A program made the translations under genes and the position numbers. From contig DIDP01000027.1 of NCBI GenBank assembly GCA_002418205.1, forward strand, positions 1 through 64,000: 64,000 nucleotides of DNA, in the 5' to 3' direction. Origin of the DNA: Anaerolineales bacterium UBA5797. GTDB taxonomy: Bacteria; Chloroflexota; Anaerolineae; Anaerolineales; Villigracilaceae. The notes under the pieces are model-generated. The model worked only from the letters and a program-made list of their open reading frames with translations, did no database searches and was not told where the DNA came from. Positions 40,871-50,313 of the stretch are shown here, one piece after another. Every line of letters begins with the position of its first letter. Within the stretch, counting starts at the first letter, position 1.

Positions 40871-42193
40871 ATGAACGTCAATAGTTTCGCCACCCACAGC
40901 CTCAAAGATCCGCGCATTCGACGGATATTATATGCGGCGCTCGAAGCTGTTGATCCTGCCGAAGCGGTGCAGATGCATCTCCCAAAACTTGAAGGCAATG
41001 TGCATGGGCTGGGGATTGGCAAAGCCTCGATCCCCATGCTGACCGCTCTTGCGGAGGCGGTTCCCCTCTCGAGCGGACTCGCCATCAGCAAGCACGCTTC
41101 AGTACATGACCCAGGCCTGTTTCCCGTTATCGAAGGCGGGCACCCGGTCCCGGACGCGCGTTCGCTGGAGGCGGGAGAACGCGCCCTGGAATTCGTCTCC
41201 TCCCTTAATGCAGACGATACATTGGTCTGTTTAATTTCGGGAGGTGGTTCGGCGCTCATGACCGCGCCATACGCAGGCATATCGCTCGAGGATATGCAGT
41301 TGCTCACATCTTTGTTATTATCCTGCGGCGCGCGCATCGATGAGATCAACACCCTGCGCCGTCAACTGGACCGAGTCAAGGGTGGCGGATTGGCGCGCGC
41401 GACCCGCGCAAAGGTGATCAGCTTGATCTTGTCTGATGTGATCGGCAGCCCGCTGGAGGCAATCGCCTCGGGACCGACTTATCCGAACCCAACGACGAGC
41501 GAGGATGCGCTGAATGTTTTGGAGAAGTATCACATCGAGAAACAGGTCCCCGGTTCGATCATTAAGTATTTGAACAAAGTTGCTCTGGGCGAAGCAAAGG
41601 GCCTCGCTGGAACTGCGCATGAATCCGCAAAGCGGCACGCTTCGACTTCGGACTTCGTCCACCGCTCGGCGCGAGAAACCAATATCATCATCGGCGATAA
41701 CAGGCTTGCCGCGCAAGCCGCATTTGAACAGGCGGAACGCGAAGGTTTTCAGGCTGAGATCCTGACGAACGAATTGCAGGGAGAGGCGCGTGAAGTTGGA
41801 AAAATGCTGGGGATCAGGTTGCGTGATGAAATATCGAAACGCCCGCATCCGTTCTGTTTGATCGCCGGGGGCGAGACCACGGTCACTCTCAGAGGCAACG
41901 GCAGGGGGGGCAGGAATCAGGAACTTGCGCTGGCGGCTGTGGAGGAGTTGCTGGATCTGGAAGATGTGATGCTGATCTCGCTGGCAACGGATGGCGAGGA
42001 TGGTCCCACGGACGCGGCAGGCGCAGTGGCGACCGGGGAGACGGCTCAAAGGGCGGAAAAGCTCAGGGTGGACGCGGCAGACCATTTGTCCAGGAATGAC
42101 GCGTATGCCTTTTTCCGGGCTTTGGGAGACCTGATCCGGACCGGTCCAAGCGGGACGAACGTCAATGACCTGGTTTTTTTGGTCGCTTTGTAA
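40871..42193 (+). CDS. glycerate 2-kinase (GckA/TtuD, MOFRL type)
   Basis: 440 residues from ATG 40871; ATG 40859 would add four residues. N-terminal domain: VHGLGIGKASIPM, GHPVPDARSLEAGERAL, LVCLISGGGSALM, and the MOFRL domain with LIAGGETTVTLRGNGRGGRNQELAL and LATDGEDGPTDAAGAVA. It converts D-glycerate to 2-phosphoglycerate. It is divergent from the glyoxylate/hydroxypyruvate reductase gene and would pass its product into glycolysis. A stretch near residue 240-258 (ESAKRHASTSDFVHRSARET) looks like an added loop compared with relatives. Confidence 0.93.
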   Translation: MNVNSFATHSLKDPRIRRILYAALEAVDPAEAVQMHLPKLEGNVHGLGIGKASIPMLTALAEAVPLSSGLAISKHASVHDPGLFPVIEGGHPVPDARSLEAGERALEFVSSLNADDTLVCLISGGGSALMTAPYAGISLEDMQLLTSLLLSCGARIDEINTLRRQLDRVKGGGLARATRAKVISLILSDVIGSPLEAIASGPTYPNPTTSEDALNVLEKYHIEKQVPGSIIKYLNKVALGEAKGLAGTAHESAKRHASTSDFVHRSARETNIIIGDNRLAAQAAFEQAEREGFQAEILTNELQGEAREVGKMLGIRLRDEISKRPHPFCLIAGGETTVTLRGNGRGGRNQELALAAVEELLDLEDVMLISLATDGEDGPTDAAGAVATGETAQRAEKLRVDAADHLSRNDAYAFFRALGDLIRTGPSGTNVNDLVFLVAL

Positions 42194-42200
42194 TGTTACA

Positions 42201-42230
42201 TTGACAGGGATTGTTGATAAGTTATATAAT
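42201..42230 (+). promoter_or_regulatory. promoter of sugar ABC operon
   Basis: TTGACA (42201-42206), 18 bases, TATAAT (42225-42230). The predicted leader to the first gene is about 230 bases. Confidence 0.8.
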
Positions 42231-42232
42231 AC

Positions 42233-42247
42233 TTTTGTCAGACAAAA
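42233..42247 (+). promoter_or_regulatory. possible operator at transcription start
   Basis: TTTTGTC-A-GACAAAA, a perfect 7-bp inverted repeat at about +1 to +10 of the promoter, the right place for a repressor. Confidence 0.55.
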
Positions 42248-42343
42248 TCACATCGCAATTCCCCTTATTGTTACACCTGCATCGTCCACGGGAATCATAT
42301 GATAAATACTGATCGGCAACTGAATAGCGGTCTGTTGTGCCAG

Positions 42344-42395
42344 CGGAGACTTCTCACCCTTCAAACTGTGAGCAGGTGCTCCGTTTTATTTTTTT
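42344..42395 (+). terminator. terminator or attenuator in leader of sugar ABC operon
   Basis: Nested stems CGGAG/CTCCG and CTCAC/GTGAG followed by TTTTATTTTTTT, between the promoter and the first gene. Since no promoter is seen after it, it would stop most transcripts unless controlled; alternatively it simply ends read-through from the glycerate kinase gene. A second strong AAGGAGGTGG lies at 42399-42408 without a good start codon. Confidence 0.7.
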
Positions 42396-42469
42396 GAAAA
42401 GGAGGTGGTTTCTTCAATAGATTTCCTGCAAGACCAGGTTGGTTCGTATTCCAAAAAGGAGAAGAAAAA

Positions 42470-43723
42470 ATGTCAAAAAGCAAGTTGTACAGCCTGATGA
42501 CTGTGCTCATGATCGCGATGCTGGTGCTTTCCGCCTGCGGCGGCGGCGCCAAAAAAGTGGAAGTGTTTTCATGGTGGACCGGCGGCGGAGAAGCGGCTGG
42601 TCTCGAAGCCATGATCAAGGTCTTCAATGAGAAGAACCCCAACATTGAGTTCATCAATGCGGCAGTCGCCGGTGGCGCCGGGACCAACGCCCGTGCGGTG
42701 CTGGCAACCCGCCTGCAGGCTGGCGATCCGCCTGATTCCTGGCAGGGTCATGCCGGTCAGGAATTGATCGGTACGTATGTTGCCGGTAATCAGATCCAGC
42801 CGTTGAACGATCTTTACGAATCGGAAGGCTGGCTCAGCGTGATGCCCAAAACGTTGATCCCGCTGATCTCACAGGGCGGCAACATCTATTCCGTGCCGGT
42901 CAACATCCACCGCGCCAATGTGCTGTGGTACAACCCGGCGGTCCTCTCCGCGAATGGCGTGGATGTTCCCACCACCATGGATGAATGGTTTGCTGCAATG
43001 GACACCCTGCAAGCCGCCGGTGTGACGCCTCTGGCGCTCGGCGAGCAGTGGACCAAGATGCACCTGATGGAAACCGTCCTGCTCGGCACCCTCGGACCCG
43101 ATAAATACAACGGTCTGTGGGATGGCTCCACCGATTGGGGCAGCGCCGAGGTCACGACCGCGCTGGAGAACTTCCAGAAGGCGTTGACCTATACCAACAG
43201 CGACTCCGCTTCGCTCTCCTGGCAGGATGCCTCGCAACTGGTCGTCAACGGCGATGCCGCGTTCAATGTGATGGGCGACTGGGCGGAGGGTTACTTCCGT
43301 GAATTGGGCAAGAGCCCGATGGCTGATTATGGCTGGGCTCCGGTTCCCGGCAGTGTCGGCGTCTTCCAGTTCCTTTCTGACTCGTTCGTGCTGGCCGTCG
43401 GCGCGCCGGATGAAGATGGCGCGATGGCGTGGTTGAAGGTGGCAGGCTCGAAGGAAGGTCAGGAGGCGTTCAACCCGGTGAAGGGTTCGATCTGCGCCCG
43501 CACCGACTGCGATAAGAATCTCTTCGGCGAATACCTGCAGTCCGCCATGGATGATTGGTCAAGCAACACAGTGGTCGGTTCGTTGACCCACGGTGTGGTC
43601 GCCAATGACTCGTGGAAGTCCGAGATCGATACGGCTCTCGGTCTGTTCATCCAGAATAACGATCTGGCTACGTTCCAGTCGGCGTTGGTGGCTGCCTGCG
43701 CAAGCTCCGGTCCGTGCAAGTAA
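42470..43723 (+). CDS. sugar ABC transporter substrate-binding lipoprotein
   Basis: 417 residues, AAAAGGAG before the ATG. Lipoprotein signal with lipobox MLVLSACGGG. Then VEVFSWWTGGGEAAGLEAMIKVFNEKNPNI, the standard opening of family 1 solute-binding proteins (glucose/mannose type), and TYVAGNQIQPLNDL. It catches a sugar outside the membrane and delivers it to the permeases at 43802 and 44686. No ATPase gene is in the cluster; such importers often share MsmK-like ATPases encoded elsewhere. Confidence 0.94.
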   Translation: MSKSKLYSLMTVLMIAMLVLSACGGGAKKVEVFSWWTGGGEAAGLEAMIKVFNEKNPNIEFINAAVAGGAGTNARAVLATRLQAGDPPDSWQGHAGQELIGTYVAGNQIQPLNDLYESEGWLSVMPKTLIPLISQGGNIYSVPVNIHRANVLWYNPAVLSANGVDVPTTMDEWFAAMDTLQAAGVTPLALGEQWTKMHLMETVLLGTLGPDKYNGLWDGSTDWGSAEVTTALENFQKALTYTNSDSASLSWQDASQLVVNGDAAFNVMGDWAEGYFRELGKSPMADYGWAPVPGSVGVFQFLSDSFVLAVGAPDEDGAMAWLKVAGSKEGQEAFNPVKGSICARTDCDKNLFGEYLQSAMDDWSSNTVVGSLTHGVVANDSWKSEIDTALGLFIQNNDLATFQSALVAACASSGPCK

Positions 43724-43739
43724 AAAGTAGGTAAAATAT

Positions 43740-43770
43740 GGAGGCTCCGGCGGGTTTTGTCGGAGCCTCC
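43740..43770 (+). terminator. intercistronic stem-loop after binding protein gene
   Basis: Perfect 10-bp stem GGAGGCTCCG/CGGAGCCTCC with an 11-base loop and no T-run. Typical of binding-protein operons, where it lets more of the first gene be made than of the permeases. Confidence 0.8.
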
Positions 43771-43801
43771 AAAGTTATCACGACCGAAAGAGGTCCCTGA
43801 A

Positions 43802-44689
43802 ATGCACAGAGACAAAGACCGCTATCTTTCCATCATCCTGATCTCACCATCCATTCTTGCCGTTCTGATCTTCGTTTATGGGTTCATCGCATGGTCTGTG
43901 CGCGTCTCTCTGAGCCAGTGGAAGGGACTTAACCCCGATTACACCTGGGCTGGATTAACCAATTACATCAACCTGTTCTCGGACCCGCGCTTCCTTGTGG
44001 ATGTACGGAACACGTTGATCTTCACGGGTGTCTTCGTGATCGGCTGTATTCTCCTCGGTTTTATTTTGGCGGTAATGCTCGATCAGGGTTTGAGGGGGGA
44101 GGGATTCTTCCGCAGTCTGTTCCTGTTCCCGATGGCGATCTCGTACATCGTGACAGGCGTTGTCTGGCGCTGGTTGATGAACCCGGCTGAGGGGGACCGT
44201 TTGAGCGGGTTCAATTTGTTATTTTCCTACCTTCATCTGGATTTTCTGATCAACAAGTGGCATACCACCGAAACCTGGGGCATCGCCGCGATCGCCCTCG
44301 CCGCCATCTGGCAGATGTCCGGTTATACGATGGCGATCTATCTGGCCGGTCTGCGCTCCATCCCGGACGAGTTGCGTGAAGCCGCGCGCATCGACGGTGC
44401 AAGCGAGTTCCAGATCTACCGCCATATCATTCTGCCGCTGCTTTCGCCGGTGACCTTGAGCGCATTGATCATCCTCGGACATATGTCCCTCAAGGTCTTC
44501 GATCTCATCATCGCGGTGGCAGGGAAGCAGTTGCCTCTCGACGTTCCCGCCATCTACATGTGGCAGACCACCTTCGACGGTCTCTTTTATGGACGCGGCG
44601 CGGCGATCGGGATCCTGTTGCTGGTCAGCGTTGCGATCCTGATCATCCCCTACATCCGTTACACGCTCAGGACGGAGGCACAGCAATGA
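43802..44689 (+). CDS. sugar ABC transporter permease (MalF/UgpA type)
   Basis: 295 residues from ATG 43802 (AAAGAGG upstream). Six membrane segments, the first SIILISPSILAVLIFVYGFIAW, and the EAA loop LREAARIDGASEFQIYRHIILPLL, which contacts the ATPase. It ends inside the start of the next gene (ATGA overlap). Partner of the permease at 44686. Confidence 0.94.
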   Translation: MHRDKDRYLSIILISPSILAVLIFVYGFIAWSVRVSLSQWKGLNPDYTWAGLTNYINLFSDPRFLVDVRNTLIFTGVFVIGCILLGFILAVMLDQGLRGEGFFRSLFLFPMAISYIVTGVVWRWLMNPAEGDRLSGFNLLFSYLHLDFLINKWHTTETWGIAAIALAAIWQMSGYTMAIYLAGLRSIPDELREAARIDGASEFQIYRHIILPLLSPVTLSALIILGHMSLKVFDLIIAVAGKQLPLDVPAIYMWQTTFDGLFYGRGAAIGILLLVSVAILIIPYIRYTLRTEAQQ

Positions 44690-45516
44690 ACAGACTCCGC
44701 CTCGGCAAAAACTGGTTGTACATCCCTTTGATCGCGATGGCGATCTTCTACCTCATTCCCATGTACGTGATGCTGGTGACGGGCTTCAAGAGTTTCGCAG
44801 AAGTGGACCTGAAGACGATGTGGAACCTGCCGCAGGGCATCCACTTCGATAATTACGTCGAAGCCTTCTCACAACTGGCGCCTTCGCTCTGGAACAGTTT
44901 CATCATGGTGATCCCTGCCGCGATCATTTCATCCATGCTCGGTTCGTTGAACGGATACATTCTCGCCAAGTGGAAGTTCCGCGGCGCCGATTTCATCTTC
45001 CCGTTCATCCTGTTCGGGATGTTCATCCCCTATCAATCCATCCTGATCCCGCTGGTCATCTTTATCAACAACACCCTGAGGCCGATCGGTTTGGGAGGCA
45101 TCCCGGCGTTGATCCTGGCTCACATCATTTACGGCATTCCCATCACCACACTGACCTTCCGCAATTACTACGCCAGCCTGCCCCAGGAACTGCTGGAAGC
45201 CGCCAAAATAGACGGCGCAGACATGCTGGGAATCTATCGTCACATCCTGCTGCCCATTTCCATCCCCAGTTTTGTCGTGGTGCTGATCTGGCAGTTCACC
45301 TCCGCATGGAACGACTTCCTCTTCGCCGTTGTATTGACCGGGAACCGCAGCTGGCCCATCACGGTTGCCCTAAACAACATGGCGGGCAGTCAGATCATTT
45401 CATGGAATGTGCAAATGGCGGGGTCGCTGCTTGCGGCGCTGCCGACATTGCTCGTTTATATTTTCCTCGGTCAATACTTCCTGCGCGGATTGCTGGCAGG
45501 CTCACTGAAGGGCTAA
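44686..45516 (+). CDS. sugar ABC transporter permease (MalG/UgpE type)
   Basis: 276 residues; it overlaps the previous gene by ATGA. Six membrane segments and the EAA loop LLEAAKIDGADMLGIYRHILLPISIP. First segment LYIPLIAMAIFYLIPMYVMLVTGF. With the gene before it forms the importer channel. Nothing resembling an ATPase follows. Confidence 0.94.
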   Translation: MNRLRLGKNWLYIPLIAMAIFYLIPMYVMLVTGFKSFAEVDLKTMWNLPQGIHFDNYVEAFSQLAPSLWNSFIMVIPAAIISSMLGSLNGYILAKWKFRGADFIFPFILFGMFIPYQSILIPLVIFINNTLRPIGLGGIPALILAHIIYGIPITTLTFRNYYASLPQELLEAAKIDGADMLGIYRHILLPISIPSFVVVLIWQFTSAWNDFLFAVVLTGNRSWPITVALNNMAGSQIISWNVQMAGSLLAALPTLLVYIFLGQYFLRGLLAGSLKG

Positions 45517-45521
45517 GCCTG

Positions 45522-48104
45522 TTACCGGCAGACCGAGTTGTTGGTACAAACGGGCTGTTCGAGCGGACACTGCAACTCTGATTCCGGCTCGCGGGTGTAG
45601 ACCGCGCCTTCCCCATCCAATACGATCACGGCAAGCGCATCGAAATATTTCTCCCCGCTGCAGCCGATCACAACCACGTCGCTTGCATGTGGAAAGTATG
45701 AGGGGATTCCCCCCGGCAGGATGACTCCCAGTTCGCCCACGGGTCCGATCAGGGTGAATGTGGTGCGCGGGAACGGCATGTTAATGGTGGGAAAAAAGTG
45801 GGGTTCCCCCTGATCCATTTTGTAATGACGCGGATACAAGGCTCTACCGGCAAATATCCCCGCATTGCTGGTTTCAAGGAATCTTTCAATGAACTGGATG
45901 TCCAGGCCTGCATCGGCCAATGCCTGACGATGATCGGCAAGCGTTTTTGATGGATCAAAATTCTCATAGCGCCTTGCATGAAGGTTTTCAGAAAGGGGGA
46001 TCAAGGCTCCCAACCCGATCAGGGAGATGATGATGAACGTGATCCTTGGAATGTCATTCCGGCTTGTGCTTTTGACTGCACCCCGTTCGATGCTTTCGGA
46101 GGAAGGATCCAAATCAAGATTCAAAGTGCTTCCGAACCATGCCAGGGCCTGGAATACTCCTACCAGAAAATAGACCGTGATGATCCAATCCATGGGCACG
46201 AGATACCTGCCGCCCGATGTGCGTGCGAAGGCGTTTGACAGGTTGTAGAACATGAAGACTGCAAGCGGGGTGATGCCGGGGATTTTGCCTCGTTTCCACG
46301 CAACGACAACTCCGAGGACAATCATGAACACATTCAACAGGAAAATGAACAATGAAAGTGGAGCAAACGTTCCGTCCCAGAATGGGTCCCAGTAAGGATT
46401 GCTTTCCTTTACAGTGTGACGGAGGTCGTCCAGAAGCGGAGATGTTGGCAGGAGCAGGATGGAGGTCACAATATTATGCAGGAAGTGGTTCGGGACGAAA
46501 CATGCCACCGACCCGCAAGTTCCATCTTCCTGAGTCATATCTGCGGGCTGATAAAGGGACGATAATGTGTGCGTTGCCTGAAATGTCAAAACGGAAGTTC
46601 CCGGTCCCTGCGGCAGGGAACTGCTGGCATCCGGCGGCACATATCTTTGTTCGATGACGGCTCTAAACTTTCCGATGATCGCGCCATACATCTGTCCCCC
46701 CAGCGACCTGTTCCGCAATTCCCAGGGCAGGGTGATGGCGATGATCGCAAGCAGGATCAGGAAGGAACTGTACAGCCATTTCCTCCAATCGGGAAAATAT
46801 TTGAGCAGGGCAAATAGTGGGATGCAGACGATCAGCACCAGGGCATTCGTCCTTAGCATCAGGGTCAGTCCCAGCGCGCCGCCGACCCACAATGCGAAAT
46901 GCTTTTGTTTTTCCGGCGCTTTCAACCACTCGCAGGCAAACAAAACGACCAACGCGACCCCGATCGCTGCGGGGAAATCGGTCAGGATCATTTTTGGATT
47001 CGCCATATCGATCATGTTGCTGGCGGCGATGGCATTCACGCCCCTCAACATTGCGACGATCGCAGATGCAAATCCCACTGCGCGGAGGTTCAACGATCTT
47101 CCGATCAGGTAAATGAGTGCGGGAAATATCGCGAAGATCCCCGCCTGCGCCGCCATCAACACCTCATAATCCTGCCCGAAGAAGGAATGCAGATATGCCA
47201 AAAAACTCAAATACAGCGGGCGCTCGAAGAAATATCCATTGAAGATGCGCAGCCTTTCCCCGATCAGGGCGAACTGGCTGGCAATATCGAAATTGGTCGC
47301 ATCTGCAAACGGATAGAGAACCCTGTTGGGTTGAAACGGTCCGATAAATAAAAAACTTCTCTGCAAAGGTTCGCTCGCCCACGCGATCGCGGTTGCAACA
47401 AAGATCAGGACAAAGACAATGGCATCCCATCGTTTGAGCGCAAACCTCTTTTCCAATTGCAGGAACAGCAGCCCGCCTGCAATGGCTCCGATCAATTGCG
47501 GCACAAGGATGGGCACCCCGGCTCCATACCAAAAATCCTCAGTTGAGGATATGCCGAAATGGCCGTAGAGCATACCCACCAGCACAGCCAGACAGGCAAG
47601 GAACAGAATAAGACTGGCAGAAAGGATTTTCGATTTCCCCTGATCTTTTATGGAGAAGTCGGCTCGTTTGACGTAGAAGACGATCAGCGTTGCCAGGCTT
47701 GCCAACAGGACGAAGTGCAACGCAGGCTCGATCCGTGTCCAATATCCCCTCAGCGCGCCAACGCGGTAGATCGGGATGAAGGAACCGATCCAGCCAAGCC
47801 CAAAGCCGATTCCGCTGAACCAGAACAGGGTCCGGCTGATGCGGTTCCCGCCAAACCATCCATCGAGGATTCCTTCCGCCCATTTTCGATCCCTTGCGGT
47901 TCTTATCGCCAACACTGAAAAGAACACGGCGGTTATGAATAAACCCGAGGCCAGCGCCAGCCGCGGGAGCGAAAGTCCCAGCAGGATGGCGCTTTCCGCT
48001 TCGGAGGGCGATGACAGCATCCGGCCCAATATGAATAGCGCTGTGACCGCCACAAAAGCGTTGTAGAGAAGCAATATCCGTTGAGGGAACCTGGGCGATT
48101 TCAT
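45522..48104 (-). CDS. GT39/PMT-like membrane glycosyltransferase
   Basis: 860 residues from ATG 48104; no ribosome binding site is clear. Twelve or more membrane segments, beginning ILLLYNAFVAVTALFILGRML. The loop YPFADATNFDIASQFALIGERL and NGYFFERPLYLSFLAYLHSFFGQDYEVLMAAQAGIF fit the acidic-loop pattern of dolichyl-phosphate-mannose-type (GT39/ArnT) transferases. The C-terminal 200 residues form an extracytoplasmic domain. It would move sugar from a lipid carrier onto a surface glycan or protein. It heads a block of glycan genes next to the SLH proteins. Confidence 0.82.
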   Translation of the reverse strand: MKSPRFPQRILLLYNAFVAVTALFILGRMLSSPSEAESAILLGLSLPRLALASGLFITAVFFSVLAIRTARDRKWAEGILDGWFGGNRISRTLFWFSGIGFGLGWIGSFIPIYRVGALRGYWTRIEPALHFVLLASLATLIVFYVKRADFSIKDQGKSKILSASLILFLACLAVLVGMLYGHFGISSTEDFWYGAGVPILVPQLIGAIAGGLLFLQLEKRFALKRWDAIVFVLIFVATAIAWASEPLQRSFLFIGPFQPNRVLYPFADATNFDIASQFALIGERLRIFNGYFFERPLYLSFLAYLHSFFGQDYEVLMAAQAGIFAIFPALIYLIGRSLNLRAVGFASAIVAMLRGVNAIAASNMIDMANPKMILTDFPAAIGVALVVLFACEWLKAPEKQKHFALWVGGALGLTLMLRTNALVLIVCIPLFALLKYFPDWRKWLYSSFLILLAIIAITLPWELRNRSLGGQMYGAIIGKFRAVIEQRYVPPDASSSLPQGPGTSVLTFQATHTLSSLYQPADMTQEDGTCGSVACFVPNHFLHNIVTSILLLPTSPLLDDLRHTVKESNPYWDPFWDGTFAPLSLFIFLLNVFMIVLGVVVAWKRGKIPGITPLAVFMFYNLSNAFARTSGGRYLVPMDWIITVYFLVGVFQALAWFGSTLNLDLDPSSESIERGAVKSTSRNDIPRITFIIISLIGLGALIPLSENLHARRYENFDPSKTLADHRQALADAGLDIQFIERFLETSNAGIFAGRALYPRHYKMDQGEPHFFPTINMPFPRTTFTLIGPVGELGVILPGGIPSYFPHASDVVVIGCSGEKYFDALAVIVLDGEGAVYTREPESELQCPLEQPVCTNNSVCR

Positions 48105-48123
48105 AAGAGTATGAGGAGCGACG

Positions 48124-49137
48124 TTAAGTCGAAATTTCCACACCGGTGTTCCGGTCCAGCCAGAGCAACGCGAACAGCCCGCATAACAGGACGAACCCGA
48201 AGAGGGCATTCGCCCATACGGGGGGAAATGACAGGGCAATGAACGCCAGGCATCCCAATATAAGCGCGGCGACGTGCATCAATGTCACCGATTGAACGCG
48301 GGAAAGTCCCAACTGTACAAGTCGATGATAGAGATGATCCTGCCCGGCTTTATAGATGGGTACCCTTCGCCGGATCCGTGAAATCACCACAAGTGAGGTG
48401 TCAAAAATGGGAATACTCAAAAGCAGAATGGGAACGAACCACGAAGATGGTTGGGGAAAACCGGGGGGCGTATATGCCATGGCAATGGTTGCCAGGATAA
48501 AACCCAAAAACTGCGCGCCTGAATCACCAAGAAACGTACGGGCGGGCATTGCATTGAAATAAAACATGCCAATGCAACTGCCGAGTATCAGCGCGCTCAA
48601 AAAAGCCAGATCGAGTTCGTTCGAATCGATGGTGACCAGCAGGAAGAAAACGGACGCGATCGCAGCCAGTCCCACAGCAAGGCTGTCCATGCTGTCCACC
48701 AGGTTGAAGGCATTGGTCATGCCGATGATCCACAAACAGGTCAGAGCGATGTTCAGAATGGGGGAGACGAACATTCGAATTTGAATATCCTGCCAGATCA
48801 AGATGAACACAGCCAGGAATTGACCGGTCAATTTCCATCCCGCCGACAGCCCCTTTGCATCATCCCAGATCCCAAAGATGAATATGACGGCTGAGGCAGG
48901 CAGGATCACGCTGATCTCGGGATGCGACAACCTGCCGTTGAGCAGGGCAACACCGAGGATGACGATGAAAATTGCGATGCCGCCTGCCTTGGGCACCGAA
49001 TTGCTATGAGTCTTGTGAGGGGCGCTGAGGGGCTCATCGACAAGCCCATAACGAATGGCAAGTTTTATGCCAAGCGGGACCATCAGCATGGTGAGTACGA
49101 TCGCTTCAAATAGCGGTGCGAAAAATTGCAGGATCAT
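48124..49137 (-). CDS. undecaprenyl-phosphate GlcNAc/hexosamine-1-phosphate transferase (WecA/MraY-like)
   Basis: 337 residues with about ten membrane segments. The catalytic signs are present: FGIWDDAKGLSAGWKL (DDxxxL..K), NAFNLVDSMDSLAVG (the conserved NxxNxxDGxDGLA with Ser in place of the first Gly), FLGDSGAQFLGF, and HLYHRLVQLG. It would place the first sugar phosphate on undecaprenyl phosphate and so begin a lipid-linked polysaccharide. It is more like WecA/TagO than MraY. It is followed by the GT39-like gene with a 19-base gap. Confidence 0.92.
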   Translation of the reverse strand: MILQFFAPLFEAIVLTMLMVPLGIKLAIRYGLVDEPLSAPHKTHSNSVPKAGGIAIFIVILGVALLNGRLSHPEISVILPASAVIFIFGIWDDAKGLSAGWKLTGQFLAVFILIWQDIQIRMFVSPILNIALTCLWIIGMTNAFNLVDSMDSLAVGLAAIASVFFLLVTIDSNELDLAFLSALILGSCIGMFYFNAMPARTFLGDSGAQFLGFILATIAMAYTPPGFPQPSSWFVPILLLSIPIFDTSLVVISRIRRRVPIYKAGQDHLYHRLVQLGLSRVQSVTLMHVAALILGCLAFIALSFPPVWANALFGFVLLCGLFALLWLDRNTGVEIST

Positions 49138-49194
49138 TCTGTGCCTTGAAACTGTTTCATTATTGTACCCTCTTATAATCCGCCACTCTTGACC

Positions 49195-50313
49195 CTATTG
49201 TCCCAAAAACCCGTGATAGATGTGTAAATTCTGCTCGATATTATGTCTCAGGCTGAACTTCTCGACTGCGACCTGCCTGCCAGCCCTGCCCATCGCATCG
49301 CGCAGTTTTGGATCAGCCAGCAGCTTTTCGAGCGCATCCGCCAGCGACTGCGAATCGCGCGGCGGGACAAGCAGCCCGTTCCGATCGTGGGTTACCACAT
49401 CCCGGCAGCCGGGCACATCTGTGGCGACGATCGGGATGCCGCAGGCGCACGCTTCGAGCAGCGCATTGGGGACTCCCTCACGATAGGAGGGGAGACAGAA
49501 GATATCGGTCCGGGCAAGGACCGACGGCATGTCATCCTGCCAGCCCCAGATCTCGACCATGCCCGATTCTTTCCACGCTTCGATCTGTCCGCCGGGAATC
49601 GAAGCCGGATTGCCGGGATCAGGCGTCCCTGCGATGGCGAAGCGGGCTTTGATCCCCTTTTGGCGAAGGAGTCGCGCCGCGTCCACAAATTCCAGCAATC
49701 CCTTTGTGACGAGCAGCCGGCTTGAAAATAGCACGAGAGGGAGGTCGTTCTTTTTGGGAACGGGTTTGAATTTTTCCACATCCACGCCCGTGCCCGGAAT
49801 GAGATGGGACTGTTCCGGTTGAATGAATTTGTTTTGGATGAAGATGTTTCGGTCTTCGGGATTTTCAAATATGACCTGGGTGCGGCGCAGGCTGAACCGG
49901 TACAGCCATTTTGCGATCTGACGGAGGAGGCTTGTGCCCAATCCCGGGTCGATGAACAGGTGCCCGAGTCCGGTGATCGAGTTGATGATGTCCGGTATGC
50001 CCAGCAGGTGCGCGGCAAGCGAGCCGTAAATGACCGGCTTGATGGTGAAGTGATGGACGACATCCGGTTTTACCTGACGATATATACGAACCAGACGCCA
50101 GAGCGTTTGTAATTCATTGAACGGGTTGACACCCTGCCGCGCGAGCGGAAAGGGAAGCCATTGGAATCCATGCTGCCGGAGACGATCCTTGAAATCCCCG
50201 GGCGGGGAAAGCAAGATCACTTCGTTCCCCTGGGCGCGCAGTTCTTTTGCCAGGGCCAGGCGGAAGTTGTAGAGGTACCAGTCGGTGTTGGCGAAGAGGA
50301 GGAGTTTAGGCAT
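49195..50313 (-). CDS. GT4 glycosyltransferase
   Basis: 372 residues from ATG 50313, which lies inside the end of the upstream gene (50306). N-terminal MPKLLLFANTDWYLYNFRLALAKEL; C-terminal half LPLVLFSSRLLVTKGLLEFVDA, EIWGWQDDMP, and the nucleotide-sugar pocket IFCLPSYREGVPNALLEACACGIPIVATD. It extends a glycan on the cytoplasmic side. The overlap with the neighbour means both transferases are made together. Confidence 0.92.
   Translation of the reverse strand: MPKLLLFANTDWYLYNFRLALAKELRAQGNEVILLSPPGDFKDRLRQHGFQWLPFPLARQGVNPFNELQTLWRLVRIYRQVKPDVVHHFTIKPVIYGSLAAHLLGIPDIINSITGLGHLFIDPGLGTSLLRQIAKWLYRFSLRRTQVIFENPEDRNIFIQNKFIQPEQSHLIPGTGVDVEKFKPVPKKNDLPLVLFSSRLLVTKGLLEFVDAARLLRQKGIKARFAIAGTPDPGNPASIPGGQIEAWKESGMVEIWGWQDDMPSVLARTDIFCLPSYREGVPNALLEACACGIPIVATDVPGCRDVVTHDRNGLLVPPRDSQSLADALEKLLADPKLRDAMGRAGRQVAVEKFSLRHNIEQNLHIYHGFLGQ

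Noticed and set aside
42248..42343. known sugar or amino-acid riboswitch in the ABC leader
   Set aside because: No glmS, SAM, TPP, lysine or c-di-GMP motif was recognised; only the terminator and operator can be supported.
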